Origin: Pricia antarctica
GTDB taxonomy: Bacteria > Bacteroidota > Bacteroidia > Flavobacteriales > Flavobacteriaceae
Reading direction: 5' to 3'
DNA length: 64,000 nucleotides
NCBI GenBank assembly: GCA_011050085.1
Contig: DRGL01000059.1
Span: forward strand, 34,474 to 98,473
The notes under the pieces were generated by a model. The model was not told where the DNA came from and made no database searches. It saw only the letters and a program-made list of their open reading frames with translations. Within the stretch, counting starts at the first letter, position 1; each line of letters begins with the position of its first letter. A program made the position numbers and the translations under genes. Shown here piece by piece: positions 8,776 through 19,835 of the stretch.

Positions 8776-9126
8776 ATGGATTCGTTAATAAAATTTGTTG
8801 AGGACCAGTTTGTTCCTAAAAAAGAATTTCCAGAATTTTCAGCTGGTGATACTATTACCGTATACTACGAAATTAAGGAGGGTGAAAAAACACGTACCCA
8901 GTTTTTTAGAGGTGTAGTGATTCAAAGAAGGGGCAGCGGCTCGACCGAGACCTTCACAATACGAAAGATGTCAGGTACTGTAGGTGTAGAAAGAATATTC
9001 CCAGTTAACATGCCAGCCTTACAAAAAGTGGAAGTCAATAAGAAAGGAAAAGTACGTAGAGCCCGTATTTTCTACTTTAGAGGACTTACCGGTAAAAAAG
9101 CTCGAATTAAGGAAGTACGTTCTTAA
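8776..9126 (+). CDS. rplS: 50S ribosomal protein L19
   Basis: A 116-residue bL19, part of the 30S-50S interface. Recognisable segments are FSAGDTITVYYEIKEG, the RTQFFRGVVIQRRG loop, FTIRKMSGTVGVERIFP and a basic C-terminus RARIFYFRGLTGKKARIKE. The length is normal. It follows trmD as in many bacteria, but with its own consensus promoter and a terminator 24 bases after its stop. Confidence 0.98.
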   Translation: MDSLIKFVEDQFVPKKEFPEFSAGDTITVYYEIKEGEKTRTQFFRGVVIQRRGSGSTETFTIRKMSGTVGVERIFPVNMPALQKVEVNKKGKVRRARIFYFRGLTGKKARIKEVRS

Positions 9127-9150
9127 TTAAGAATTAGAATAATTTACACT

Positions 9151-9182
9151 ACCCATTAGGATATATGTCTTGATGGGTTTTT
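9151..9182 (+). terminator. Terminator after rplS
   Basis: An 8-bp stem ACCCATTA/TGATGGGT (one G-T pair) with a 14-base loop, followed by TTTTTC. It begins 24 bases after the rplS stop. Confidence 0.8.
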
Positions 9183-9539
9183 CTTGTTATAAACAATTGT
9201 TAATAACTAATGTTTACATCCTGTTCGTTTTAAATCGACTTTAAATTTTGTAAGTTTCAGAAATCTTTGCTACTTTTAATACATGATTTAGAAAGATATT
9301 TGTCTTAAATACTTTTTTTAAATCAATATAGAGTTCACGTTCTTTATAAAATTGTTTAGTTTTTGTAAGGTATTGCATTACTTTTTAGTAATGAATCCGA
9401 AGCATAAAATGAGCTTAGTATCCAGAGGCTGTCGCTTTTGGAAATTTTCTAAGTGGATGTATAACTTGTTCGAAATTGAGAACTTTAGTTTTCAAACAGA
9501 AATAAGCACATTAAAACAATCTAAAAGAAATAACTGAGT

Positions 9540-9706
9540 CACCTTAAGTAAAATTAAGGAACGTAAGTTTTTTCAAACGTCAGGATTAGTGATGCGAATG
9601 CGATCAAGGATTGCCGATCTGTTATAATACAGGGAAGAAAGTTCGCTAACTACTTCTAAAATCCATATCAATGTATTTATATATTGATATGGATTTTGTT
9701 TTTTTT
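9540..9706 (+). ncRNA. Candidate small RNA ending at an orphan terminator
   Basis: A 15-bp perfect stem (9658-9672 with 9683-9697) followed by GTTTTTTTT is an intrinsic terminator with no gene in front of it. The preceding bases can form small hairpins such as CCTTAA/TTAAGG (9542-9559) and CTGT/ACAG around TATAAT near 9620-9633. No strong promoter box was found, so the 5' end is unknown and could lie anywhere after 9183. The family is not recognised. Confidence 0.4.
9658..9706 (+). terminator. Strong orphan terminator upstream of icd
   Basis: The 15-base arms AAAATCCATATCAAT and ATTGATATGGATTTT are perfectly complementary around a 10-base loop, then comes a T tract to 9706. The 3' T tract is on the plus strand; the 5' side has only four A, so termination is mainly rightward. 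Confidence 0.88.
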
Positions 9707-9768
9707 ATCCCATTCAGGCGCTTGTTTTTACTCCTTCCGCTTTCCCCTGACTTCAAAGCATAAAATTG

Positions 9769-9776
9769 TATATTTG
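9769..9776 (+). promoter_or_regulatory. -7 box upstream of icd
   Basis: TATATTTG matches TAnnTTTG exactly. It lies 91 bases before the icd start, implying a leader of about 85 bases. No TTG is seen at the -33 position. Confidence 0.5.
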
Positions 9777-9834
9777 CTCCGCTTAAAACAAGAAATCGTT
9801 GTTATTAGCTCTTTCTTTACGATTATATTGATAA

Positions 9835-12090
<2,256 letters not shown>

Positions 12091-12124
12091 GTCAGGGAGA
12101 AACCATCATACCTTTACAAATACA

Positions 12125-12164
12125 ACAATAATAATTTCAACTTAAGTTTATTGTAGTTTTTTTT
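12125..12164 (+). terminator. First terminator after icd
   Basis: A 7-bp stem ACAATAA/TTATTGT (12125-12131 and 12148-12154), loop of 16 bases, then a short AG and eight T. The large AT-rich loop makes it weaker than its neighbour. Confidence 0.55.
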
Positions 12165-12191
12165 GGAATGCATGAGCTAATACATATTTAT

Positions 12192-12227
12192 AAAATGGTC
12201 ACTATCTATTGATGGTGTCCATTTTTT
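12192..12227 (+). terminator. Second terminator-like hairpin after icd
   Basis: AAAATGG (12192-12198) pairs with CCATTTT (12219-12225), extended by CAC/GTG after one T-T mismatch, then a T tract. It lies 81 bases before the TonB receptor ATG and may insulate it. Confidence 0.6.
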
Positions 12228-12307
12228 AATATATGGTTAAGCACAGGTGTCCGCCCTATTTTCTTTTTACTTTTAGCGTAAGTATCGTTGGAACAAAATC
12301 AGCTTTA

Positions 12308-14707
12308 ATGAATCGAATTGACCAGGTCTTACTCCTAATTTTTCTAAATAGTTTTCTTTTTTCATTTTCACAACAGAAATTTACCCTAAGTGGTACGATA
12401 TCCGAAGCCTCGAGTAATGAAACTCTTATTGGCGTTACCGTTGCGGTTCCAGAACTACGAACCGGAGTCACCACTAATGAGTATGGATTCTATTCTATTA
12501 CCCTTCCCGAAGGACAATATGATTTACAGGTCAGCTACCTTGGTTTTCAAGAGGTCGTACAACGCATATCCTTTACCCAAAATCAGAAGCTAAACATTCA
12601 GATGAATGAGACTACAGCACAACTGGAAGAAGTCGTAGTCACTGATGATATTGAAAAAATGGATATCCGTAAGCCACAAATGAGTGTTAACTCCCTTTCT
12701 GCGGCCACGATTAAAAAAATACCCGTAATCTTAGGTGAGGCCGACGTCATCAAATCCATATTACTATTACCAGGTGTCACTAACGCCGGAGAAGGTGCAT
12801 CCGGATTCAATGTACGTGGAGGGGCGGTTGATCAAAACCTGATTTTGTTGGACGAGGCGATTATTTTCAATTCCTCCCACCTGTTCGGATTTTTCTCCGT
12901 TTTCAATCCCGATGCCATTAAGGATATCAAACTATACAAAGGGGGAATTCCCGCGCGTTACGGTGGTAGAATCTCCTCGGTGTTGGATATATTTCAAAAG
13001 GAAGGAAATAGCAAAGAATTTAAAATGAACGGTGGAATCGGCCTGGTGGCAAGTCGTTTGTTGGCAGAAGGTCCTATAGTAAAAGATAAGGCCGCATTTT
13101 TAATAGGAGGTCGTTCATCCTACGCACATTTATTCTTACCACTTTTTGACGTTGATAATAAAGCCTATTTCTATGACCTTAATACCAAAATCAACTATAA
13201 TATCAATGATCGAAACAGTATCTTTCTTTCCGGATATTTCGGAAGGGACGTGTTCAGTATAAGCGATAGTTTTGTAAACACCTATGGCAATGCTGTCGGT
13301 AATTTTCGATGGAATCATTTATTTTCAGATAAACTATTTTCCAACCTTTCCCTAATCTATTCCGATTATTACTACGGACTTAAATTAGACTTCGTCGGGT
13401 TCGATTGGAATTCGGGCATATCAAATTTCAATTTAAAATATGATCTGAAACACTACGTAAACGACAAGCTACAAATCAATTACGGGCTGAATAACATCTA
13501 CTATCGATTTAATCCTGGTAAGATACAGCCAAGTAGAGATGATTCAGGTATTCTTGAAGAGCAATTAATTCAAAAGTATGCCAATGAATTTGCAGCCTAC
13601 ATCGATGTTGAACATGACATCACGGCAAAATTAAGTTTGAATTACGGATTGCGGTTTAGTAACTTTCTACGATTGGGGCAAGATGAAATAAATGTCTACC
13701 AGAACGATAATCCAGTAGATTTCGACCCTCTATTGTTGGTTTATCAAGAAGCACAGCCCGTTCGTATTTCCAGCCCAGGAAGAAGCGGTAGTCTGGCGAC
13801 TTTCAATAATTTGGAACCAAGAATCTCATTGGCCTACACGTTAAATGATACTAATTCATTTAAAGCCAGCTATACACGCTTGGCCCAATATCTACACCTC
13901 TTGTCGAACACCAGTTCTCCCACTCCTTTGGATGTATGGACCCCAAGTGGCCCCTTTGTAAAACCACAGCTTTTAGATCAATATGCCCTTGGCTATTTTA
14001 GAAACTTCAGAGAAGGTGATTATTCTTTGGAAACCGAGGTCTTTTATAAGAATATTCAAAACCGTATCGATTATATCAATGGTGCCAATCTGATTGCGAA
14101 CGACGCCATAGAGACCGTTATATTGAATGGAGAAGCTAAAGCATACGGACTGGAACTGCTTTTACGGAAAAACGAAGGGAAATTTCAAGGGTGGCTAGCG
14201 TACACGCTTTCAAAATCAGAACAGCGAACACCGGGAAGGACAGCGACCGCAAACAATAGTTTTTCGACCCGGGAGACTGGTATCAATTTTGGTGAGTGGT
14301 ACAACACTCCCTACGACAAGACACACGACATATCGGTCTATGGAAGTTATGAATTGAACACGAAGTGGAGCTTTAATACTAATTTTGTATATCAGACCGG
14401 CCAACCCACCAATTACCCCATAGGACAGTTTGAATTCCAAGAATTAACGGTGCCATATTACGGTCCAAGAAACGAACAGCGATTACCAGACTATCACCGC
14501 ATCGATGTGGCCGCCACCTTATCCCCAAGAAAGAACGCTCAAAGAAATTGGAAAGGCGAATGGGTATTCAGCATCTATAATCTATACAGTCGTAAAAATG
14601 CTGCTTCGATAAGCTTTAGCCGCAATCAGGACACTGGAATCAATGAAGCCGTCAGGACATCCATTTTTGGTATAGTACCAGCCGTTACCTATAATTTTCA
14701 ATTTTAA
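12308..14707 (+). CDS. TonB-dependent receptor with carboxypeptidase-like N-terminal domain
   Basis: An outer-membrane active transporter of 799 residues. I chose the ATG at 12308 rather than the upstream one at 12233 because it places a signal peptide (MNRIDQVLLLIFLNSFLFSFS) at the N-terminus. Next come a CarboxypepD_reg-like domain (about 22-110), the plug (about 120-230, with SGFNVRGGAVDQNLILLDEA and KGGIPARYGGRISSVLDI), and a beta-barrel ending in aromatic TYNFQF. It is followed after 4 bases by a DUF4249 lipoprotein gene, a common pair in Bacteroidota. The substrate is unknown; there are no degradative enzymes nearby. Confidence 0.92.
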   Translation: MNRIDQVLLLIFLNSFLFSFSQQKFTLSGTISEASSNETLIGVTVAVPELRTGVTTNEYGFYSITLPEGQYDLQVSYLGFQEVVQRISFTQNQKLNIQMNETTAQLEEVVVTDDIEKMDIRKPQMSVNSLSAATIKKIPVILGEADVIKSILLLPGVTNAGEGASGFNVRGGAVDQNLILLDEAIIFNSSHLFGFFSVFNPDAIKDIKLYKGGIPARYGGRISSVLDIFQKEGNSKEFKMNGGIGLVASRLLAEGPIVKDKAAFLIGGRSSYAHLFLPLFDVDNKAYFYDLNTKINYNINDRNSIFLSGYFGRDVFSISDSFVNTYGNAVGNFRWNHLFSDKLFSNLSLIYSDYYYGLKLDFVGFDWNSGISNFNLKYDLKHYVNDKLQINYGLNNIYYRFNPGKIQPSRDDSGILEEQLIQKYANEFAAYIDVEHDITAKLSLNYGLRFSNFLRLGQDEINVYQNDNPVDFDPLLLVYQEAQPVRISSPGRSGSLATFNNLEPRISLAYTLNDTNSFKASYTRLAQYLHLLSNTSSPTPLDVWTPSGPFVKPQLLDQYALGYFRNFREGDYSLETEVFYKNIQNRIDYINGANLIANDAIETVILNGEAKAYGLELLLRKNEGKFQGWLAYTLSKSEQRTPGRTATANNSFSTRETGINFGEWYNTPYDKTHDISVYGSYELNTKWSFNTNFVYQTGQPTNYPIGQFEFQELTVPYYGPRNEQRLPDYHRIDVAATLSPRKNAQRNWKGEWVFSIYNLYSRKNAASISFSRNQDTGINEAVRTSIFGIVPAVTYNFQF

Positions 14708-14711
14708 GGCC

Positions 14712-15569
14712 ATGAAACGATATATTCTTTTGAGTGCCGTCTTATTTATTTTATGCTCCTGTGAGGACGTAGTGGAAGTTGATGCGCCATCAGAACCAGC
14801 GAGGTTAAGCATAGATGCCCTTATTCGCATAGATGACAGTCTGCCCATAACTCATGTAGTTATTACGGCAGGTCTGACCAGTTCCTTCTTTGGGGATGTT
14901 TCTACGGCCGAGCTCGATTCGATAATCATACGAAATAATGATTTTGTACCTACATTATCAACAGATGAAAATTTTTTAATTTTGAACGAGACAAGTCCAG
15001 GTCGCTATGAAGGGGATAAAGAAACTTCGTTTTTCACCAATGGTGGCCTTGAACTTTATATCGGTTATGGCGACAGTCAATTTTTAGCCTCTACGCGCTA
15101 CGCACCAGCGGTACCTATTGATAAGTTAGAACAAGGAGAAGGTCAATTGTTTACTGGAGATGAAACTGAAGTATTGGTGGCGTTTACGGACAATGCCAAT
15201 CGAGATGATTTTTATCTTTTTGACTTTGATTTCAATGAATACCTGGTTACGGAAGATGAATTTTACCAAGGCCAGACCTTTGAATTTTCCTATTTTTATG
15301 ATGAAGACGTTAAACCGGGCAGGGAAATCAATGTGAGTCTTTTAGGAGTAAACGAAGCTTTTTATAATTATATGAACCAGTTGATTGTACAAGCTGGGGG
15401 GGATCAAGGGCCGTTTCAAACCCCGTCGGCAACCGTTCGAGGTAATATTGTGAACGTTACGAACAATACTAATTCAGGAAGCGTTGATGTCGATGATGTT
15501 CGTAACAATTTCGCATTAGGATATTTTGCGGTTTGTCAGACCTTTGATAAATCAATTGTCATTCAATAA
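14712..15569 (+). CDS. DUF4249-family lipoprotein, partner of the TonB receptor
   Basis: A 285-residue lipoprotein: the signal MKRYILLSAVLFILCSC ends in the lipobox Cys17, followed by an acidic stretch that may act as an export signal. The body is beta-rich (LSIDALIRIDDSLPITHVVIT) and typical of DUF4249. Members usually sit directly after a TonB-dependent receptor and are thought to act as its outer-surface accessory; that role is inferred from gene order. It may share a transcript with the small DUF6095 gene 17 bases downstream. Confidence 0.85.
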   Translation: MKRYILLSAVLFILCSCEDVVEVDAPSEPARLSIDALIRIDDSLPITHVVITAGLTSSFFGDVSTAELDSIIIRNNDFVPTLSTDENFLILNETSPGRYEGDKETSFFTNGGLELYIGYGDSQFLASTRYAPAVPIDKLEQGEGQLFTGDETEVLVAFTDNANRDDFYLFDFDFNEYLVTEDEFYQGQTFEFSYFYDEDVKPGREINVSLLGVNEAFYNYMNQLIVQAGGDQGPFQTPSATVRGNIVNVTNNTNSGSVDVDDVRNNFALGYFAVCQTFDKSIVIQ

Positions 15570-15586
15570 CACCTAAGATAGAACAA

Positions 15587-15817
15587 ATGCGCACTGACAA
15601 AGATTTATTGATAAAGGGGGTAAAGTATCTTGGCTATACCGTTTTATTGATGTTCTCCGCACCGGTAATCATCTATCAAGCCTTTAAAAACCAAGAGCAT
15701 CCGCTGTACTGGCCCGTACTTATTTTAGGGTTGCTGTTAGGCGTGGTTGCGATAGCCATGGGATTTTATAGCATTAAAGTCTTAGTAGATTCACTTTTTG
15801 GGAAAAAAGAGAACTGA
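15587..15817 (+). CDS. Small two-span membrane protein, DUF6095 family
   Basis: A 76-residue protein with two hydrophobic segments (about 15-31 and 42-65) around a short loop NQEHPLYWP, matching the flavobacterial DUF6095 pattern as I remember it. The function is unknown. It follows the DUF4249 gene by 17 bases on the same strand, so it is likely co-transcribed, though the pairing may be incidental. It ends 11 bases from the convergent DUF4294 gene. Confidence 0.8.
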   Translation: MRTDKDLLIKGVKYLGYTVLLMFSAPVIIYQAFKNQEHPLYWPVLILGLLLGVVAIAMGFYSIKVLVDSLFGKKEN

Positions 15818-15828
15818 AATACCTCGTC

Positions 15829-16509
15829 TTATTTCTTGCTTTCCGCAGGACCCCATTTATCGGTGAGTTGAACATAATCAAAATCTAGAACAGACGCTTG
15901 CCGTTCTAACTGGAACGCTGCGAAGGCGCGTTGAAGAATGTCTTCAATTTGATAGTCTTCGTGAATACGTTCAGGACGAAATTCTTCCTTAAGACTAATC
16001 TTAAACATACTGGCGGTTGTATTATACCAAAAGGCACGCCAACCGCTTCGCAACTCCTTTACCAAATCGAAGGCCGTAGTACCGGTCTGACGATAAATAA
16101 GCTTTACCAGAATTTGACCTTCTGTACGCGTAAGTTTTTTAAGCTCAGCCGAAAATTCCTCTTCTATAAATTTTTGGACCTCTTTAGTATATTTTTTTTG
16201 ATGCCGCTTTCGTTTTATTTTCGTGATACTTTCATTGAGTTCGACCAATCGTTCTGCCGCAAGTTTGGCATAAGGGTATACCTTCAAGGTCTTTCTTCGT
16301 AAAATATAATATCGCAATTTATCTTTGTAGGAAGTAAACTTTAAACTACCGAAAATATAAACCTCGTCAAGGTCGATGGAATTTCGAAATATAGAGTCCC
16401 CCTCGACAATTATCATCTTTTCAGCGATAGAATCAATAGGCTCTTCTTCGATTTGGGCGTAAGCCGACCAGCCAAGCAATACAAGTAATAGTACAAAATG
16501 GTTTCTCAT
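15829..16509 (-). CDS. DUF4294-family exported protein
   Basis: A 226-residue protein using the ATG at 16509, which starts a clean signal peptide (MRNHFVLLLVLLGWSAYA-Q); the longer frame to 16539 adds ten residues that break it. The DUF4294 core follows: DEVYIFGSLKFTSYKDKLRYYILRR split by turns, then KVYPYAKLAAERL, a basic segment KRKRHQKKYTKEVQKF, and RSGWRAFWYNTTASMF. The family is nearly restricted to Bacteroidota and its function is unknown. It is divergent from the M42 peptidase gene. Confidence 0.85.
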   Translation of the reverse strand: MRNHFVLLLVLLGWSAYAQIEEEPIDSIAEKMIIVEGDSIFRNSIDLDEVYIFGSLKFTSYKDKLRYYILRRKTLKVYPYAKLAAERLVELNESITKIKRKRHQKKYTKEVQKFIEEEFSAELKKLTRTEGQILVKLIYRQTGTTAFDLVKELRSGWRAFWYNTTASMFKISLKEEFRPERIHEDYQIEDILQRAFAAFQLERQASVLDFDYVQLTDKWGPAESKK

Positions 16510-16609
16510 TAGGGTCGTAGTGTTCAAAAGTCCTGCCAAAATTAACGATAAAAAAATGTCCTTATTATTGAATGGCTCTTAATAAATAGTGAATATTGGG
16601 GTTAACATT

Positions 16610-16639
16610 TTGCATCCTTTGAAACATAGGCTAAGTTTG
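16610..16639 (+). promoter_or_regulatory. Promoter of M42 peptidase gene (TTG-N19-TAAGTTTG)
   Basis: TTG at 16610-16612 and TAAGTTTG at 16632-16639 with 19 bases between match both elements of the Bacteroidota consensus. The start codon is 19 bases after the -7 box. Confidence 0.75.
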
Positions 16640-16658
16640 CAATCAAATAAAAAACAAA

Positions 16659-17747
16659 ATGGCCAAAAAAGACATACTGAACAAAAAATCATTGGAATTT
16701 TTTGAAAAATACCTAAACAATGCTTCTCCAACAGGATATGAATGGGAAGGACAAAAATTGTGGATGGATTATCTAAAGCCCTATGTAGACACTTTTATTA
16801 CGGACACATATGGTACAGCGGTCGGTATTATAAATCCCGATGCGAAATACAAGGTGGTAATCGAAGGGCATTCTGATGAGATTTCATGGTATGTCAACTA
16901 TATAACTGATAATGGACTTATTTATGTTATTCGAAATGGTGGAAGTGACCATCAAATAGCGCCTTCAAAATGGGTCAACGTACATACCAAAAAAGGAATA
17001 GTCAAGGGTGTCTTCGGTTGGCCGGCCATACACACCCGGGATAAATCGAATGAAACGCCGCCAAAACTAGATAATATCTTTATTGATATAGGGGCAAAAG
17101 ATAAAGAGGAAGTAGAAAATATGGGTGTACACGTAGGTTGCGTCATTACATATCCAGACGAGTTTCAGATTTTAAACGGAGATAAATTCGTATGTCGCGC
17201 CATAGACAACCGAGCAGGTGGTTTCATGGTAGCAGAGGTAGCAAGACTTTTACATGAAAACAAAAAGAAACTCCCTTTCGGATTGTATATCACCAATTCA
17301 GTACAGGAGGAGGTCGGTTTGCGTGGAGCGGAAATGATTACTCAAAAAATTAAACCCAATGTCGCAATCATTACCGATGTCTGTCATGACACCACGACCC
17401 CGATGATTGAAAAGAAAACCCAAGGACTTACCGAAATTGGAGCTGGTCCGGTTATTTCCTATGCCCCAGCGGTTCAGAACAAATTGCGCGAGCGCATTTT
17501 AGAAACCGCAGAAAAGAAAAAAATTCCGTTTCAACGCATGGCCGCATCCCGAGCTACAGGAACTGACACTGACGCATTTGCCTATAGTAATGGCGGAGTT
17601 GCATCTGCCTTGATTTCATTGCCTTTACGTTATATGCACACTACTGTAGAAATAGTTCATCGCGATGATGTAGAAAATGTGATTCGTCTAATCTATGAGA
17701 CTTTGTTAAATATTAAGGACGGGGAAACCTTCAGTTATTTTGATTAA
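16659..17747 (+). CDS. M42-family metallo-aminopeptidase
   Basis: A 362-residue cytoplasmic zinc or cobalt aminopeptidase of the M42 family (PepA/TET-like, sometimes labelled endoglucanase M). Metal-ligand motifs are visible: VIEGHSDEISW, CRAIDNRAGGFM, NSVQEEVGLRGAE, AIITDVCHD, and the C-terminal RYMHTTVEIVHRDDV. The length is normal. Members trim N-terminal residues from peptides, typically as large oligomers. The Nudix gene begins 8 bases downstream, so the pair is an operon. Confidence 0.93.
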   Translation: MAKKDILNKKSLEFFEKYLNNASPTGYEWEGQKLWMDYLKPYVDTFITDTYGTAVGIINPDAKYKVVIEGHSDEISWYVNYITDNGLIYVIRNGGSDHQIAPSKWVNVHTKKGIVKGVFGWPAIHTRDKSNETPPKLDNIFIDIGAKDKEEVENMGVHVGCVITYPDEFQILNGDKFVCRAIDNRAGGFMVAEVARLLHENKKKLPFGLYITNSVQEEVGLRGAEMITQKIKPNVAIITDVCHDTTTPMIEKKTQGLTEIGAGPVISYAPAVQNKLRERILETAEKKKIPFQRMAASRATGTDTDAFAYSNGGVASALISLPLRYMHTTVEIVHRDDVENVIRLIYETLLNIKDGETFSYFD

Positions 17748-17755
17748 ACACCGGT

Positions 17756-18310
17756 ATGGATGAACTTGTAGATATTCTTGATTCGGATGGAAATGCTACG
17801 GGTCAGACAGCCCTTAAATCGGAAGCACATGAAAAAGGATGGTATCATCCGTCGGTTCACATTTGGTTCTTTACGGAGGATAAAAAGGTATTGATTCAGC
17901 AAAGGTCAAAAAACAAGGATACCTTCCCCCTACTCTGGGATGTTTCCGTTGCGGGACACATCGGTGCGGGAGAACCTGTTGAAAAGGCGGCAGTACGCGA
18001 AATAAAGGAAGAAATTGGATTGCAGATCGAGGAAAACGACTTGCAAAAAATTGGCGTATTCAAAGCGACCCACAAACATTCCGAAGTATTAATTGATAAA
18101 GAATTCCATCACTTGTTTTTGTGCAGGTTAAAAGTGCCCCTAAGGGCTTTAAAATTGCAGAAAAGTGAGGTAGCGGACTTGAAGCTGCTGCCTCTTTTGC
18201 GTTTTTCGGAGGAGACTTGGGGTTTGGCGAATGTTTCGCAATACGTGCCCCATGGTGCTACGTATTACAAAGAAATCGTAAAAGCAATTAAAAAAGCCTC
18301 ATCCGAATAA
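17756..18310 (+). CDS. Nudix hydrolase
   Basis: A 184-residue Nudix protein. The Nudix box fits GX5EX7REUXEEXGU: it starts at the Gly of GHIGAGE, then PVEKAAV and REIKEEIGL. The flanking pattern (WYHPSVHIWFF, RSKNKDTFPLLWDVSVAGH) resembles the isopentenyl-diphosphate isomerase-like and YfcD-like subgroup. The box alone predicts cleavage of a nucleoside diphosphate linked to another moiety; the substrate is unknown. It is co-transcribed with the M42 peptidase. It converges on hisS with only 69 bases between. Confidence 0.88.
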   Translation: MDELVDILDSDGNATGQTALKSEAHEKGWYHPSVHIWFFTEDKKVLIQQRSKNKDTFPLLWDVSVAGHIGAGEPVEKAAVREIKEEIGLQIEENDLQKIGVFKATHKHSEVLIDKEFHHLFLCRLKVPLRALKLQKSEVADLKLLPLLRFSEETWGLANVSQYVPHGATYYKEIVKAIKKASSE

Positions 18311-18379
18311 CGACATGATGCAAATCAAGAAGTAGTGCTATATCTTGGCGTTGTATTTTTAGCCAGCTTAGGCTGTATT

Positions 18380-19774
18380 TTAAAATCCAATTTCCCTCTT
18401 AAACTTTTGAACAAATACCTCTGTGTTGCTCATAGCATAGGTTATTTGCTCACCGGTCTCCATATTTTTAACCACGAATATGTTGTCTTCCAATTCCTTT
18501 CCACCAATTAAAATAACATATGGAACATTTCGATTATTGGCATATTTGAACTGTTTTTGTATTTTGGCATCCGAAGGGTAAAGGTCAGCTTTTATCCCGA
18601 ATTTACGCAGTGACGTCGTAAGGGTAAGAGCTGCGAACGCTTCCTTTTCACCAAAATTCAAGCATAGCACTTGTAAGGTTTGGTTAATTGTTTCAGGGAA
18701 AAGTCCTAATTCTTCAAGTACCAAATACACACGATCAAGTCCGAATGAAATACCGACACCACTCACACCATTTAAACCAAAAATTCCTGTGAGATTGTCA
18801 TAGCGACCGCCACCCCCAATTGAACCCATATCTACGTTTTCCGGTGCTGCAACTTCTATAATCGATCCTGTATAGTAATTCAGGCCACGGGCTAAGGTTA
18901 CATCAATGGAAAGTTTAGCGGATAGCGTTCCTAATTTTTTGACGGTTTCTATTATAAATTCCAGCTCCTCTACGCCTTTGCTACCTTCTTTAGAACTGGA
19001 CAGCATATTTTTTAGGACGGACAATTGCTCAGAATTGGTGCCGGAAAGCGTAAATAAAGGTTCAAGTTTAGCGATTGAATCAGTTGAAATACCTTTTGCC
19101 GTCATCTCTTTTTTTACATCTTCGGCACCTATCTTATCCAATTTATCCAATGCGACCGTAAAATCTATGAGCAGGTCTTCTGCACCGATGACTTCGGCTA
19201 TACCGGCTAATACTTTTCGATTATTTAATTTGATATTGACACCTTCTAGCCCTAGTTCAGCAAAAACAGCATCATAGAGTTGAATAAATTCTACTTCCTG
19301 TAGAAGAGAGTCAGCACCGACTACATCGGCATCGCATTGGTAGAATTCCCTAAATCGACCTTTTTGTGGACGGTCGGCGCGCCAAACCGGTTGCATCTGA
19401 TAGCGCTTAAATGGAAAATTTATTTCGTTCTGGTGCATTACTACATAACGGGCAAAGGGCACGGTTAAGTCATAACGAAGTGCCTTTTCAGAAATTTTTG
19501 GTGTCATGGTCGAGACATCCTTTGCATTGTAGGTATGCTCATCGACTTTATTTAAATAATCTCCCGAGTTCAAAATCTTAAAAATCAAGCGATCACCTTC
19601 ATCGCCGTATTTGCCAATTAAAGTATCCGAATTTTCAAAGGATGGAGTTTCAATAGGCTGAAATCCAAAAATCTCGAAGTGCTTTTTTATTATGTTAAAG
19701 ACGTAATTACGCTTTGTGACCTCTTGGGGCGTAAAATCACGGGTACCTTTGGGAATACTTGGTTTTTGTGCCAT
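18380..19774 (-). CDS. hisS: Histidine-tRNA ligase
   Basis: A class II aminoacyl-tRNA synthetase of 464 residues that charges tRNA-His. Motif 1 region PIETPSFEN, motif 2 (FREFYQCDADVVG), the two histidine-specific stretches LARGLNYYTG and GGGRYDNL, and motif 3 (GVGISFGLDRVYL) are all present. The C-terminal anticodon-binding domain covers about 370-464. The gene is single and full length. A promoter with TTG-N19-TATATTCG lies just upstream. Confidence 0.97.
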   Translation of the reverse strand: MAQKPSIPKGTRDFTPQEVTKRNYVFNIIKKHFEIFGFQPIETPSFENSDTLIGKYGDEGDRLIFKILNSGDYLNKVDEHTYNAKDVSTMTPKISEKALRYDLTVPFARYVVMHQNEINFPFKRYQMQPVWRADRPQKGRFREFYQCDADVVGADSLLQEVEFIQLYDAVFAELGLEGVNIKLNNRKVLAGIAEVIGAEDLLIDFTVALDKLDKIGAEDVKKEMTAKGISTDSIAKLEPLFTLSGTNSEQLSVLKNMLSSSKEGSKGVEELEFIIETVKKLGTLSAKLSIDVTLARGLNYYTGSIIEVAAPENVDMGSIGGGGRYDNLTGIFGLNGVSGVGISFGLDRVYLVLEELGLFPETINQTLQVLCLNFGEKEAFAALTLTTSLRKFGIKADLYPSDAKIQKQFKYANNRNVPYVILIGGKELEDNIFVVKNMETGEQITYAMSNTEVFVQKFKREIGF

Positions 19775-19791
19775 TAAAAAGAATTGATATG

Positions 19792-19821
19792 CGAATATAA
19801 GTGATTAGGGTATGTGAACAA
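19792..19821 (-). promoter_or_regulatory. hisS promoter (TTG-N19-TATATTCG)
   Basis: On the minus strand, TTG (19819-19821) and TATATTCG (19792-19799) are 19 bases apart. The -7 box has one mismatch to TAnnTTTG. The leader would be about ten bases. Confidence 0.6.
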
Positions 19822-19835
19822 CAAGGGAGATTGCC

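Noticed and set aside
9181..9240. Replication origin
   Set aside because: The palindrome and AT-richness are suggestive, but no cluster of DnaA boxes and no dnaA or other origin-linked genes are present.
9352..9537. Short open frame of 61 codons in the rplS-icd gap
   Set aside because: Composition looks random, with no start context, no recognisable domain and no partner; treated as noncoding.
12233..12307. Longer N-terminus for the TonB receptor
   Set aside because: The extra 25 residues precede a clean signal peptide starting at 12308.
18361..18380. Terminator between Nudix gene and hisS
   Set aside because: A short AGCC/GGCT stem is present but neither strand has a convincing T tract.
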